From NCBI GenBank assembly GCA_025148965.1, contig CP102273.1, positions 620,001-684,000 of the forward strand: a stretch of DNA of 64,000 nt. The letters run 5' to 3'. Origin of the DNA: Intestinibacter bartlettii. GTDB taxonomy: Bacteria; Bacillota; Clostridia; Peptostreptococcales; Peptostreptococcaceae. The position numbers and the translations under genes are program-made. Shown here in pieces: positions 1 to 8,969 of this stretch; positions within the stretch are counted from its first letter, which is position 1, and every line of letters starts with the position of its first letter. The notes under the pieces are model-generated. The model had not been told where the DNA came from. It did not search any database and was given only the letters and a program-made list of their open reading frames with translations.

Positions 1-242
<242 letters not shown>

Positions 243-291
243 TTCAACTTATATAATAATTTATGTAACAAAATTTAGGAGGATAATATTT

Positions 292-2052
292 ATGTTAAAG
301 AATGCAAAAAAAACTAAAATAGTGTGTACACTAGGACCAGCTTCAGACAGTGAAGAGGTATTAACTCAACTAGTAGAAAATGGTCTTAATGTGTGTAGAT
401 TTAACTTTTCTCATGGGGATCATGCAGAACAAAAAGTAAGAATGGATACTGCTAAAAAAGTAAGAGAAAAATTAAATGTACCAGTAGCATTATTATTAGA
501 TACTAAAGGTCCAGAAATAAGAACAGGAAAATTTGCAGACCCAGAAGTTTTATTAGAACAAGGTCAACAATTTATAGTGACTATGGACGAAGCTTTAGGA
601 ACAAAAGAAAAATGTACAGTGAGTTACAAAGAATTAGTTAACGATGTAAAAGTTGGGGACACTATACTTATAGATGATGGTCTTGTTGGATTAAGAATAA
701 ATGAAATAAAAGGTAATGACATAATATGTACAGTTGAAAACTCAGGTATAGTTAAAAATCACAAAGGTGTTAACTTACCAGGTGTAAAAATTAACTTACC
801 AGCTTTAACACCAAAAGATATAAGTGATATAGAATTTGGTATAGAACAAGATATTGATTTTATAGCAGCATCTTTCGTAAGAAAAGCTTCTGACGTATTA
901 GCTATAAGAGAAATATTAGAAAACAACAATGCTACTCATATACAAATAATATCTAAAATAGAAAACCAAGAAGGTGTAGAAAACCTAGATGAAATACTAC
1001 AAGTTTCTGATGGTTTAATGGTAGCAAGAGGGGATTTAGGAGTTGAAGTTCCAACTGAAGAAATGCCAATAATACAAAAAGACATGATAAGAAAATGTAA
1101 CGAATTAGGAAAACCAGTTATAACTGCTACTCAAATGTTAGACTCTATGATAAGAAATCCTAGACCAACAAGAGCAGAAGTAACAGACGTTGCAAATGCT
1201 ATATACGATGGTACTGATGCAATAATGCTTTCAGGGGAAACTGCTGCTGGTAAATATCCAGTTGAAGCTGTTAAAGTTATGGCATCAATAGCAAAAAGAA
1301 TAGAAGAAACTTTAAATTATGAAGAAATATTAAAAGAAAGAAACTTAAAAGGATCTACTGTAACAGATGCTATAAGTTATGCTACTTGCACAACTGCAGT
1401 TGAATTAAATGCATCTGCAATAGTATCTTCAACTTCTTCAGGATATACTGCTAGAATGGTATCTAAATTTAGACCTAAAACACCTATAATAGCTGCTACA
1501 GATAGTGATAGAACTAGAAGACAATTAGCATTAAGCTGGGGTGTTTATTCAGTACATTCATCAAAAGCAGAAAACACAGATGAAGTTATAGAATACTCTA
1601 TAAATGCTTCTAAAGAATCAGAATATATAAACCAAGGTGAGTTAGTTGTTGTAACTGCAGGTGTACCAGTTGGCGAAAGTGGAACTACTAACTTAATAAA
1701 AGTTCACGTAATAAGTGAAGAAATATCTACAGGTATGGGAGTAGGTAGAGAAACAGTTGAAGGAAAAGTTAAAATTGTGAAAAATGGTGAAACTTGTATA
1801 GATTTCAACGAAGGTGATATATTAATTACATCTATGACTGATGCTGATATGAATCAATATATAGAAAAAGCTGCTGCTATAGTAACTGAATGTGGAGGAA
1901 TGACTTCTCATGCTGCTATAGTTGGTATAAACTTAGCTAAACCAGTTGTAATGTCAGCAACAGGAATAATGGATAAAGTAGTAGACGGTGAAATTATAAC
2001 TGTAGATGCTGCTAGAGGTGTAGTTTATAGAGGATCAAGTAGAGTTTTATAA
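292..2052 (+). CDS. pyk: Pyruvate kinase with C-terminal PEP-utiliser-like domain
   Basis: Converts phosphoenolpyruvate and ADP to pyruvate and ATP in the cytosol. The 586-residue protein starts at an ATG after AGGAGG. The N-terminal KTKIVCTLGPAS, central MVARGDLGVEVP and TATQMLDSM motifs form the barrel active site. The last ~110 residues, with ECGGMTSHAAIVG, form the extra domain related to the phosphohistidine domain of PEP synthase, which explains the length above the ~470 residues of the short form; this long form is typical of Bacillus and clostridia. It is cotranscribed with pfkA and ends at a strong terminator. Confidence 0.97.
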   Translation: MLKNAKKTKIVCTLGPASDSEEVLTQLVENGLNVCRFNFSHGDHAEQKVRMDTAKKVREKLNVPVALLLDTKGPEIRTGKFADPEVLLEQGQQFIVTMDEALGTKEKCTVSYKELVNDVKVGDTILIDDGLVGLRINEIKGNDIICTVENSGIVKNHKGVNLPGVKINLPALTPKDISDIEFGIEQDIDFIAASFVRKASDVLAIREILENNNATHIQIISKIENQEGVENLDEILQVSDGLMVARGDLGVEVPTEEMPIIQKDMIRKCNELGKPVITATQMLDSMIRNPRPTRAEVTDVANAIYDGTDAIMLSGETAAGKYPVEAVKVMASIAKRIEETLNYEEILKERNLKGSTVTDAISYATCTTAVELNASAIVSSTSSGYTARMVSKFRPKTPIIAATDSDRTRRQLALSWGVYSVHSSKAENTDEVIEYSINASKESEYINQGELVVVTAGVPVGESGTTNLIKVHVISEEISTGMGVGRETVEGKVKIVKNGETCIDFNEGDILITSMTDADMNQYIEKAAAIVTECGGMTSHAAIVGINLAKPVVMSATGIMDKVVDGEIITVDAARGVVYRGSSRVL

Positions 2053-2116
2053 GATAATTAATAACTAAATTGAATAAATGGATATATTTATTACAAATAA
2101 ATATATTTAATATAAG

Positions 2117-2165
2117 AAGGATTGTGCTTGTTTTAAATTTATATGCAAGCGTAATCCTTTTTTAA
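2117..2165 (+). terminator. Rho-independent terminator of pfkA-pyk
   Basis: A 14-base stem (AAGGATTGTGCTTG with CAAGCGTAATCCTT, one mismatched pair step) around a 15-base AT loop is followed by a run of T. It lies 65 bases after the pyk stop. Confidence 0.85.
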
Positions 2166-2244
2166 AAATTTATTTAATTACAAGAATTTCTTTAAAATAT
2201 AAAATTTTCTAAAAATTTATTGAAATTTATTTTAAATGGTGATA

Positions 2245-2320
2245 CTATTATTTTATAAAGAGGGCCACTAATGTAGCAGGATGCTTTTATTTTAGTGGCC
2301 CTTTTTATAAAAAATAATAG
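2245..2320. terminator. Long inverted repeat, probable bidirectional terminator
   Basis: Bases 2245-2271 and 2292-2320 are nearly perfect inverted copies. The core is AGGGCCACTAA / TTAGTGGCCCT with flanking A/T runs on both sides, so the structure can act in either direction. It is a second hairpin after the pyk terminator and isolates the downstream transporter unit. The 20-base loop holds a small AGC/GCT hairpin. Function beyond termination is unknown. Confidence 0.55.
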
Positions 2321-2443
2321 TCAGAAAATTTAATAAAATATTAAAAATTATAATATAATAAAAACTAAAATTTATTTTTGAATACAGCATTAATGTTTTA
2401 TTAAATTAAAATTTTATTTCTGATTTATTTTATAAAATGCATA

Positions 2444-2576
2444 TTGTAGAAATACAGGGGCATATAATAGTTCTACAAATGTATTTTTAGCACTTGAAAA
2501 AGTGCAACATTTTAAAGAAAATCTACATAATTAAAAATCCATAACCTTGAGGATGAAGATTTTCTTATTAGTTATA
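2444..2576 (+). promoter_or_regulatory. Structured 5' leader of the NSS transporter, candidate cis-regulatory RNA
   Basis: Three consecutive hairpins lie between the upstream terminator and the transporter ribosome site. The first pairs TTGTAGAA (2444-2451) with TTCTACAA (2471-2478). The second is GCACTT-GAAA-AAGTGC (2490-2505), a six-pair stem capped by a GNRA-type tetraloop. The third pairs AAGAAAATCT (2515-2524) with AGATTTTCTT (2567-2576), with an inner ATCC/GGAT step. A TATAAT at 2463-2468 lacks a good -35 at standard spacing; if it is used, only hairpins two and three are transcribed. It does not match a riboswitch class I can recall. Confidence 0.4.
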
Positions 2577-2623
2577 TTTGTTTTGTTTAGGTCATAATAT
2601 TTAAGTAAAAAGGAGGGGTAAAA

Positions 2624-4195
2624 ATGGCAGATAATCAAAACAGAGATCAATGGGGTTCGAAGATAGGTCTGATTCTTGCAATGGCAGGGAATGCAGTTGG
2701 GCTTGGTAACTTCTGGCGTTTCCCATATATAGCAGCCACTAATGGTGGTGGAGCATTCATGATTCCATATTTCTTTGCACTAATAGTTATAGGTTTACCT
2801 ACAATGTTAGTTGAATGGACAATAGGACGTTATGGTGGTGCTCATGGACATGGTACAGTTGGTCCAATGGTATATATACAAGCTAAAAAAGCAATATCTC
2901 CTAAAAAAGCAATCATATTAGGCTCTGTATGTGGAGCAATAGGTTTTGGGGTAACTGTATTAGTTAACTCATATTACACTCATATCATAGGTTGGTCATT
3001 AGGATACGCAGTTAATTCATTAACTGGTGGATATGTAGGTATAGATTCTGGAGCATTCTTTGTAAACTATGTCACTGATCCTAAAAACTTAATATTCTGG
3101 ATTATAGGTTTAGCATCTTTAGGATGGGCAGTTATGAAAGGTGTATCTGAAGGTATAGAAGCTTGGGCTAAAGTAATGATGCCAGCTATATATGTATTTG
3201 GTATCATATTAGCAGTAAGAGCCGTAACATTAGGCGCTCCTGTAAATCCAGATTGGTCATCTATGAAAGGTTTAAATTTCGTTTGGAATCCAGACTTAAG
3301 TCAGTTAACATCAGCTTCAATAGTTACTGCTACAGGTCAAATATTCTTTACGTTATCTTTAGGAATGGGTATAATTTGTAACTACGCATCATACCTACAA
3401 CCAGATGAAGATATAGTAACAGCTTCTGTAGCAACAGTAGCATTAAATGAATTTGCTGAAGTTATATTAGCTGGTACATCTGTTATACCTATATCTTATG
3501 CATTCCTTGGACCAGAAGGTATAAAAGGTAGTATAGGTTTAGCATTTATGGCATTACCAAATGTATTCACTACAATGGCTGGTGGTAGAATATTCGGTGC
3601 AGTATGGTTCTTCTTATTATTCTTTGCAGGATTTACATCTGCAATAGCAATGTACAACTACTTAGTTGCATTACTAGAAGAAGAATTAGGCGTACAAAGA
3701 AAGAAAGGTGCATTACTAATATTCGTATTATACTTAATAGTAGGTGCTCCAATAGCTGCTGAAGGTATAATAACTGGTGAAGCTAACTTAATTTACTTTA
3801 CAGAAGTAGATAACTGGATAGGTAACTACTTACTAATTGTTCTTGGATTACTAGAAGTTATAACTCTTGCATGGTTAGTTAGAGATGACGGTTTAGTAGA
3901 AATGAATAAAGGTGGATTATGGCATGTACCAAAATGGTTCTATAAATTATTCCATCAATTCTTAACTCCAATATGTATAATAGTATTCTTAGGAATATTT
4001 ACTAGAGATTATTGGATAGCAGGTAACTTTAAAATAATTCCATCATATATAAATGGAATAGAATATATGGCTCCTTGGGTTAATGCAGCTAGATTAGTTG
4101 TTGTAGTTGTATTAATAATAGGTTTCATACAAACTCATAGAGCTATTAAACGTAAATATAAAGATGAAATAGAAACTAATAAAGCAAATGCTTAA
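2624..4195 (+). CDS. Sodium-dependent amino-acid transporter, NSS/SNF family
   Basis: This 523-residue membrane protein belongs to the neurotransmitter:sodium symporter (LeuT-fold) family, which couples Na+ entry to amino-acid uptake. The N-terminal WGSKIGLILAMAGNAVGLGN and FWRFPYIAATNGGGAF are the family's TM1 signature with the Na+ and substrate contacts, and about 12 hydrophobic segments follow. The start ATG is preceded by AAGGAGGGG. The small MetS-type subunit gene follows 53 bases later before a shared terminator. By analogy with MetPS of Corynebacterium the substrate may be methionine or alanine; specificity cannot be read from sequence. Confidence 0.93.
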   Translation: MADNQNRDQWGSKIGLILAMAGNAVGLGNFWRFPYIAATNGGGAFMIPYFFALIVIGLPTMLVEWTIGRYGGAHGHGTVGPMVYIQAKKAISPKKAIILGSVCGAIGFGVTVLVNSYYTHIIGWSLGYAVNSLTGGYVGIDSGAFFVNYVTDPKNLIFWIIGLASLGWAVMKGVSEGIEAWAKVMMPAIYVFGIILAVRAVTLGAPVNPDWSSMKGLNFVWNPDLSQLTSASIVTATGQIFFTLSLGMGIICNYASYLQPDEDIVTASVATVALNEFAEVILAGTSVIPISYAFLGPEGIKGSIGLAFMALPNVFTTMAGGRIFGAVWFFLLFFAGFTSAIAMYNYLVALLEEELGVQRKKGALLIFVLYLIVGAPIAAEGIITGEANLIYFTEVDNWIGNYLLIVLGLLEVITLAWLVRDDGLVEMNKGGLWHVPKWFYKLFHQFLTPICIIVFLGIFTRDYWIAGNFKIIPSYINGIEYMAPWVNAARLVVVVVLIIGFIQTHRAIKRKYKDEIETNKANA

Positions 4196-4248
4196 TGGTC
4201 TTTAATAATACTTAGTCGTGTTTAATAAATAAAGGATGGTGAATTATC

Positions 4249-4347
4249 ATGACAGGTGCAGCATGTACATTTTTAGGTATTGTTTGGGTTGCTATATTAG
4301 GTACTGCAGCAATAGCTTTAAAGAAAATAGTTGGTAATGGACAATAA
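4249..4347 (+). CDS. MetS-type small subunit of NSS transporter (32 aa)
   Basis: A 32-codon ORF begins at ATG after AAAGGATGGTG and encodes one hydrophobic helix (CTFLGIVWVAILGTAAIAL) ending in KKIVGNGQ. Short one-TM peptides encoded directly after NSS transporters are known as MetS-family small subunits; in Corynebacterium glutamicum MetS is required with MetP for methionine and alanine uptake. Position, size and the small-residue-rich helix fit that family. It shares a terminator with the transporter, so the two should be coexpressed. It is easily missed by gene finders with a length cutoff. Confidence 0.8.
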   Translation: MTGAACTFLGIVWVAILGTAAIALKKIVGNGQ

Positions 4348-4392
4348 TATTATTTAAAGCTTTATAATATAATAACTCAAGTTTGAAAAAAG

Positions 4393-4426
4393 AAAACCCT
4401 ACAAGATTTTTGTAGGGTTTTTTATA
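4393..4426 (+). terminator. Terminator after transporter operon
   Basis: AAAACCCTACAA pairs with TTGTAGGGTTTT around a five-base loop, followed by a T tract. Confidence 0.9.
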
Positions 4427-4584
4427 CAAATAATAAATATTGTTAGATTTAAAAAACAAAATTATATTTAAATTTCAATAATAAGCAATTATAATTATTA
4501 ATATAGGAGTACATTTTAAAATTGTACTTACATTTAAATCGTATTTATAAGGGAATAGATATTTTTTAGAAGGGGGTGTATTAA

Positions 4585-5277
4585 TTGAGTTCGAACGCAG
4601 TAGCATTAACAATTAATAATTTGAGTAAAGAAATAAAAAAAATAAAAGGCATTAAAGATAGACAAAAGGGGAAATATTTATCTGACTTAGATAGATTAAA
4701 TGAACAATATAAAGATTTAGAGTTACCGGATTATTTTACAACTCAATATAATCAATTAAATAAAAAAGGGAATGAACTTCTTAGAGATATAAGAGGTGGA
4801 AAACATGCAGATAATGTGGCTAACGATATACCAATATATATAAGATATTTAAAGGCTTCTTTAATGGACTTTGAAGGAAAAACAAATAATTTAAAATATT
4901 ATCTTTTAAGTTTTTATTTAACAGCAGCACTATTTATGGCATTTACACCTCAATTTTATGGTTATATATTACCACTTATATTTTTAGTACCAATATTCCT
5001 TGGAGTTAGAGGATGTAAAAAAAGATCTATAAATGGATTTTATATGAGTATGAGTGTAATACCAGTAGCAATTATGACAGCAGCTACTTGGATTAGATAT
5101 GGAATACAGGCTATGGGTGATTATGGTACATATGTAAAAGCTTTAGTAGATTCAGGTTTAGGCCAATCATTAGCAGAAAAATTAATATATATAGGATTTG
5201 CTGGAGGAATATTATTACTTATAGTATCTTGCTGTCAATTATATTTTGGCTTTAAAAATAAAGATTTATTTATTTAA
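4585..5277 (+). CDS. Uncharacterised membrane protein with N-terminal coiled coil
   Basis: I do not recognise this 230-residue protein. It starts at TTG after AAGGGGGTG. Residues 1-95 are charged and helical (KEIKKIKGIKDRQKGKYL and onward), likely a cytoplasmic coiled coil. Then come about four hydrophobic segments (near 104-121, 125-141, 153-170, 198-222) and a short tail ending in KNKDLFI. It forms its own transcription unit, closed by a hairpin that begins in the stop codon. No catalytic motif is visible. Confidence 0.75.
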   Translation: MSSNAVALTINNLSKEIKKIKGIKDRQKGKYLSDLDRLNEQYKDLELPDYFTTQYNQLNKKGNELLRDIRGGKHADNVANDIPIYIRYLKASLMDFEGKTNNLKYYLLSFYLTAALFMAFTPQFYGYILPLIFLVPIFLGVRGCKKRSINGFYMSMSVIPVAIMTAATWIRYGIQAMGDYGTYVKALVDSGLGQSLAEKLIYIGFAGGILLLIVSCCQLYFGFKNKDLFI

Positions 5278-5303
5278 GGACTTTATAAGTCCTTATTTTT
5301 TTG
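5276..5303 (+). terminator. Terminator after membrane protein gene
   Basis: AAGGACTT/AAGTCCTT with a three-base loop and seven Ts; the stem begins within the TAA stop codon of the preceding gene. Confidence 0.85.
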
Positions 5304-5355
5304 GTAAAATAAATTTTTGAAGTCAAAAAATTTTGTTCGGAGGAAAAAGGAACCT

Positions 5356-6717
5356 ATGTTATCAAAAAATAAAGAATATATAGTAGATATAGTAGATATA
5401 GGTCAAGGTGGCGTAGGAATTGGAAAATACGAAGGATTTACTGTATTTGTCGATGGTGGACTTGTACAGGATAAAATAAAAGTTAAAATTACAAAGTCTA
5501 AAAAAAATTACGCTGTTGGTGATATAGTAGAGATAATCGAAAAATCACCATTCAGAGTAGAAAGAAAATGTAGCGAAAGTCTTAGACAATGTGGTGGGTG
5601 TCAAATTCAAGAATTAGACTACCAAAAACAACTTGATGTAAAGACAAATGAAGTAAAACAAGTTATAAGTAGGATTGGTAAACTAGATGATGTTGTAATA
5701 CATGACACTCTAGGAATGGAACATCCTTTTAGATATAGAAATAAAGCTCAATTTCCAATTCAAAAGAAAGACAATATGCCTGTTATAGGATTTTATAAAA
5801 AGAAAAGTCATGACTTGATATCGACTGATGAATGTATAATACAACATGAAGTAAACGATAAAATTATAAAAATAATAAAAACATATATTAGAGCATACAA
5901 CGTAAGTATTTACGATGAAAAAACACATAAGGGATTATTAAGACATTTAGTAACAAAAGTTGGATTTACTACAGGTGAAGTAATGATAGTTTTAGTTGCT
6001 AACGGTAAAAAATTACCTTATTTAAAAGAATTAGCATCAGTTTTAAAAGAAAATATACCAGGATTTAAAACTCTTGTTGTAAATGTTAATACACAAAAAA
6101 CTAATGTTATATTAGGAAAAGAAAATATAGTTGCGTACGGAGATGGAATGATTAGAGATTATATAGGTGAATTAGTATTTGAAATATCACCACTATCATT
6201 CTTCCAAGTAAATCCGCTTCAAACTGAAGTTTTATATAACAAGGCTTTAGAATACGCAAATTTAGGTGAAAATGACACTGTATTCGATATTTATTGCGGT
6301 ATAGGTACTATATCATTATTCTTAGCTCAAAAGGCTAAGAAGGTATACGGAATAGAAATAGTAGAAGATGCAATAAAAGATGCTAAAAGAAATGCTAAAA
6401 TAAATAACATGGATAATGTCGAATTCTATGTTGGAAAAGCTGAAGAAGTAGTTCCTAAGATGTATAAAGAAGGAAAAAGAGCTAATGTAGTAGTTGTCGA
6501 TCCTCCAAGAAAAGGATGCGACGAAAAAGTACTAGATACAATAGTATCTATGGAACCAGACAGAGTTGTATATGTTTCATGTAATCCATCAACTCTTGCT
6601 AGGGATTTAGCTTATTTAAATGAAAGAGGATATAAATGTCATGAGATTCAACCTGTGGACATGTTCCCACATAGTGTGCATGTTGAAAACGTGGCTTGGT
6701 TATCAAAAGAAAAATAG
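5356..6717 (+). CDS. rlmD: 23S rRNA (uracil-5-)-methyltransferase, RlmD/RumA family
   Basis: SAM-dependent methylation of uracil C5 in 23S rRNA. An N-terminal TRAM domain (about 1-60) is followed by the iron-sulfur ligands KCSESLRQCGGC plus a later Cys in STDECIIQ. The SAM fold carries VFDIYCGIGTISLFLA, and VSCNPSTLARDL holds the catalytic Cys. A frame extension to TTG 5317 exists, but ATG 5356, preceded by GGAGGAAAAAGG, is the better start and gives 453 residues. Clostridia carry several RlmD/RlmCD paralogues, so the exact uridine (1939, 747 or both) cannot be assigned. Confidence 0.9.
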   Translation: MLSKNKEYIVDIVDIGQGGVGIGKYEGFTVFVDGGLVQDKIKVKITKSKKNYAVGDIVEIIEKSPFRVERKCSESLRQCGGCQIQELDYQKQLDVKTNEVKQVISRIGKLDDVVIHDTLGMEHPFRYRNKAQFPIQKKDNMPVIGFYKKKSHDLISTDECIIQHEVNDKIIKIIKTYIRAYNVSIYDEKTHKGLLRHLVTKVGFTTGEVMIVLVANGKKLPYLKELASVLKENIPGFKTLVVNVNTQKTNVILGKENIVAYGDGMIRDYIGELVFEISPLSFFQVNPLQTEVLYNKALEYANLGENDTVFDIYCGIGTISLFLAQKAKKVYGIEIVEDAIKDAKRNAKINNMDNVEFYVGKAEEVVPKMYKEGKRANVVVVDPPRKGCDEKVLDTIVSMEPDRVVYVSCNPSTLARDLAYLNERGYKCHEIQPVDMFPHSVHVENVAWLSKEK

Positions 6718-6740
6718 TAAAATTTATTTAAATAAAAAAC

Positions 6741-6797
6741 TAATGAAGCCGAAGATTAATTATATAAATTATATAGGTAATCCTAGGCTTTATTAAT
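6741..6797 (+). terminator. Probable terminator after rlmD
   Basis: TAATGAAGCC...GATTA pairs imperfectly with TAATCCTAGGCTTTATTA around an AT-rich loop. The T tract is short, so termination is only probable. Confidence 0.5.
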
Positions 6798-6820
6798 TAT
6801 ATAAAATATATAATATTATT

Positions 6821-6848
6821 TTGTGATTTATTCATATTTTGATATAAT
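6821..6848 (+). promoter_or_regulatory. Sigma-A-type promoter for EamA gene
   Basis: TTGTGA (6821-6826) and TATAAT (6843-6848) are separated by 16 bases. The transcript would start about 30 bases before the ribosome site of the gene at 6885. Confidence 0.55.
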
Positions 6849-6884
6849 CAAATTTGAAATTTTATATAAAAGAGGTGAAATTAT

Positions 6885-7298
6885 ATGTGGTTATTATTAG
6901 CTATTTTATCATCAATATTTGCAGCGCTTACCTCTATTCTTGCTAAAGTCGGAATAAATGGTGTAAATTCAACTTTAGCTACTGCAATTAGAACAGTAGT
7001 AGTTCTTGTTATGGCATGGGGAATGGTGTTTGTAACTAATACACAAAGTGGAATCTTGGAGATAAGTAAGAAGAGCTGGATATTTCTAATTTTATCAGGA
7101 ATAGCGACAGGAGCATCATGGTTATGCTATTTTAAAGCTTTACAATTAGGTGATGCATCAAAGGTTGTTCCTATTGATAAATTAAGTATAGTTATAACAC
7201 TAGTATTGGCTTTTGTATTTTTACATGAGCAATTTACAGTGAAATCAATAATAGGGTCAATTTTAATTACAGCAGGAACATTATTTATGGTATTGTAG
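6885..7298 (+). CDS. EamA/DMT-family transporter, half-size
   Basis: This 137-residue integral membrane protein has about five hydrophobic helices and one EamA domain (ILAKVGINGVNSTLATAIRT near the start, a final segment of SIIGSILITAGTLFMVL). Full-length drug/metabolite transporters have two such domains in tandem; this single-domain form would have to act as a dimer. It starts at ATG after AGAGGTG and stands alone between a promoter and a strong terminator. The substrate is unknown. Confidence 0.85.
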   Translation: MWLLLAILSSIFAALTSILAKVGINGVNSTLATAIRTVVVLVMAWGMVFVTNTQSGILEISKKSWIFLILSGIATGASWLCYFKALQLGDASKVVPIDKLSIVITLVLAFVFLHEQFTVKSIIGSILITAGTLFMVL

Positions 7299-7342
7299 AA
7301 TTGGTTGGAATAATGCCTTATATCAGTATGGATATTTTTTTT

Positions 7343-7386
7343 GGGGGGTAATGAAAATAATAGTCATTACCCCTTAATTTTTTCAA
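7343..7386 (+). terminator. Terminator after EamA gene
   Basis: GGGGTAATGA pairs with TCATTACCCC, followed by TTAATTTTTT. Confidence 0.88.
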
Positions 7387-7553
7387 GAATAGTCGAGAAA
7401 ATAAAAGGATGATGTTGCACTATAAACAAAAATTGTAAATTTTTTAAAGAGTATTGAAAAGTAGTTTTATATAAGATATTATAGAAATAATATGTTTTAA
7501 AATATAATTAATATTATAGGTTAAAAATAAATAAGAACGAGTAGGTGTGGACA

Positions 7554-8171
7554 ATGAAAAAAGATATATGTATAGTGGGGATAGCAGGCGGTTCTGCTTC
7601 AGGAAAAACTACAATTGTAAATAACATAAAAGAGTTATTTCAAAATGATATTGAGCTAATAAGTCATGACAATTATTATCTATCAAATGATGATAAGACT
7701 ATGGAAGAAAGAGTTAAATTAAACTATGATCATCCATCATCATTTGATACATATAAAATGATAGAAGACGTTAAGAAATTAAAAGAAGGTGAAATAATAT
7801 ACAGACCTGTTTACGACTACACTCAGCATACAAGAGCGAAAGAAGTTGTAGAAGTTCATCCTAAAAAAGTTATAATATTAGAAGGGATATTAATATTAGA
7901 AGATCCAAGACTTAGAGACTTAATGGATATAAAAGTATTTGTTGATACAGATGCTGACGAAAGATTAATGAGACGTATATTAAGAGATACACAAGAAAGA
8001 GGAAGAACAGTAGAATCAGTTTTAAACCAATATGTAACTACTGTAAAACCAATGCATGAGCAATTTGTAGAACCTTCTAAAAAATATGCTGATATAATAA
8101 TTCCTAGAGGTGGCGAAAATAAAATAGGAATACACATATTACAAGAGCATTTAAAATTAATGTTAGACTAG
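7554..8171 (+). CDS. udk: Uridine kinase
   Basis: Phosphorylates uridine and cytidine to UMP and CMP in pyrimidine salvage. The Walker A loop GIAGGSASGKTT lies near residues 10-20; the SHDNYYLS and YDHPSSFDTY uridine-binding motifs and the RRILRDTQERGR lid follow. At 205 residues it has family length. GTG 7545 is in frame, but ATG 7554, six bases after AGGTG, is the likelier start. The gene ends just before a long hairpin that overlaps the next gene's ribosome site. Confidence 0.95.
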   Translation: MKKDICIVGIAGGSASGKTTIVNNIKELFQNDIELISHDNYYLSNDDKTMEERVKLNYDHPSSFDTYKMIEDVKKLKEGEIIYRPVYDYTQHTRAKEVVEVHPKKVIILEGILILEDPRLRDLMDIKVFVDTDADERLMRRILRDTQERGRTVESVLNQYVTTVKPMHEQFVEPSKKYADIIIPRGGENKIGIHILQEHLKLMLD

Positions 8172-8233
8172 GTTGATATCAAATTAGAGAATTAAAAAGT
8201 TGAAACTAGAGCGAATATATTTCACTTTTGACT

Positions 8234-8286
8234 AATACCTCCGTAGTAATATAATATTTATATAATTATATTATTACGGAGGTATT
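8234..8286 (+). promoter_or_regulatory. 22-bp hairpin burying the Nudix gene ribosome site
   Basis: Bases 8234-8255 and 8265-8286 pair over 22 positions with one G-U pair and a nine-base loop. The 3' arm contains the GGAGG (8278-8282) that precedes the TTG start at 8290, so the folded RNA would hide the ribosome site. No proper T run follows. It could be an RNA switch or thermometer, or a read-through barrier after udk. Confidence 0.55.
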
Positions 8287-8289
8287 ATT

Positions 8290-8859
8290 TTGGATTATAT
8301 ACAAGCTATAAAAAATTTTGAACCTATGAATGAGCAGGAACAAAATGATAAGAAACTAATTTTAAAATTTATTAAAAAAAATGATGATGTGCTTTACAGA
8401 GATAATGAATATGCCCATATGACTAGCTCTGGGCTTATTTTTAATGAAAAACTAGACAAGATATTGATGGTTCACCATAATATTTATAATACATGGTCTT
8501 GGACTGGTGGACATGCAGATGGTGAAGCTGATTTATTAAAAGTTGCGATTAAAGAGGCGAAAGAAGAAACTAGTGTAGAAAACATAGGGGTTTTAGATGA
8601 AAATATAATAGCTATAGATATTTTGCCAGTTGTTCCACATGTAAAAAGGGGCAAATTTATTAGTGGACATCTTCATTTTTGTATATCATACGCTTTAATT
8701 GCAGATGAAAATAGCCATATTGAAGCAAAACTAGACGAAAATAGCGGTGTTAAATGGATAAAAATTGATGAATTAGAGAAATATTCAGATGAACCCTATT
8801 TAATAGGAGTTTATAGAAAAATACACAAAAGAGTGGTTATGAGCAAAAAAAATAAATAA
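8290..8859 (+). CDS. Nudix hydrolase
   Basis: This 189-residue protein of the Nudix fold hydrolyses a nucleoside diphosphate linked to some moiety. The Nudix box region reads GGHADGEADLLKVAIKEAKE followed by ETSV, with the metal-binding KEAKEE intact but Ser in place of the conserved Gly after it. An extra N-terminal ~40 residues precede the domain, and the strand WSWTGGHADG is typical of the subgroup. Translation starts at TTG eight bases after GGAGG, and that ribosome site lies in the stem of a long hairpin. Substrate unknown. Confidence 0.88.
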   Translation: MDYIQAIKNFEPMNEQEQNDKKLILKFIKKNDDVLYRDNEYAHMTSSGLIFNEKLDKILMVHHNIYNTWSWTGGHADGEADLLKVAIKEAKEETSVENIGVLDENIIAIDILPVVPHVKRGKFISGHLHFCISYALIADENSHIEAKLDENSGVKWIKIDELEKYSDEPYLIGVYRKIHKRVVMSKKNK

Positions 8860-8863
8860 TAAA

Positions 8864-8903
8864 AATGAAAGACAGATAATTTATCCTTCATATTATTTTT
8901 TTG
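8864..8903 (+). terminator. Terminator after Nudix gene
   Basis: ATGAA...GATAA pairs with TTATCCTTCAT (one bulge), followed by ATTATTTTTTT. Confidence 0.65.
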
Positions 8904-8969
8904 ATTTAATAAAATTTATATATGTAATAGCGAATAAATATAGCTGAAAATATAAAATTTGAAAAAGAG

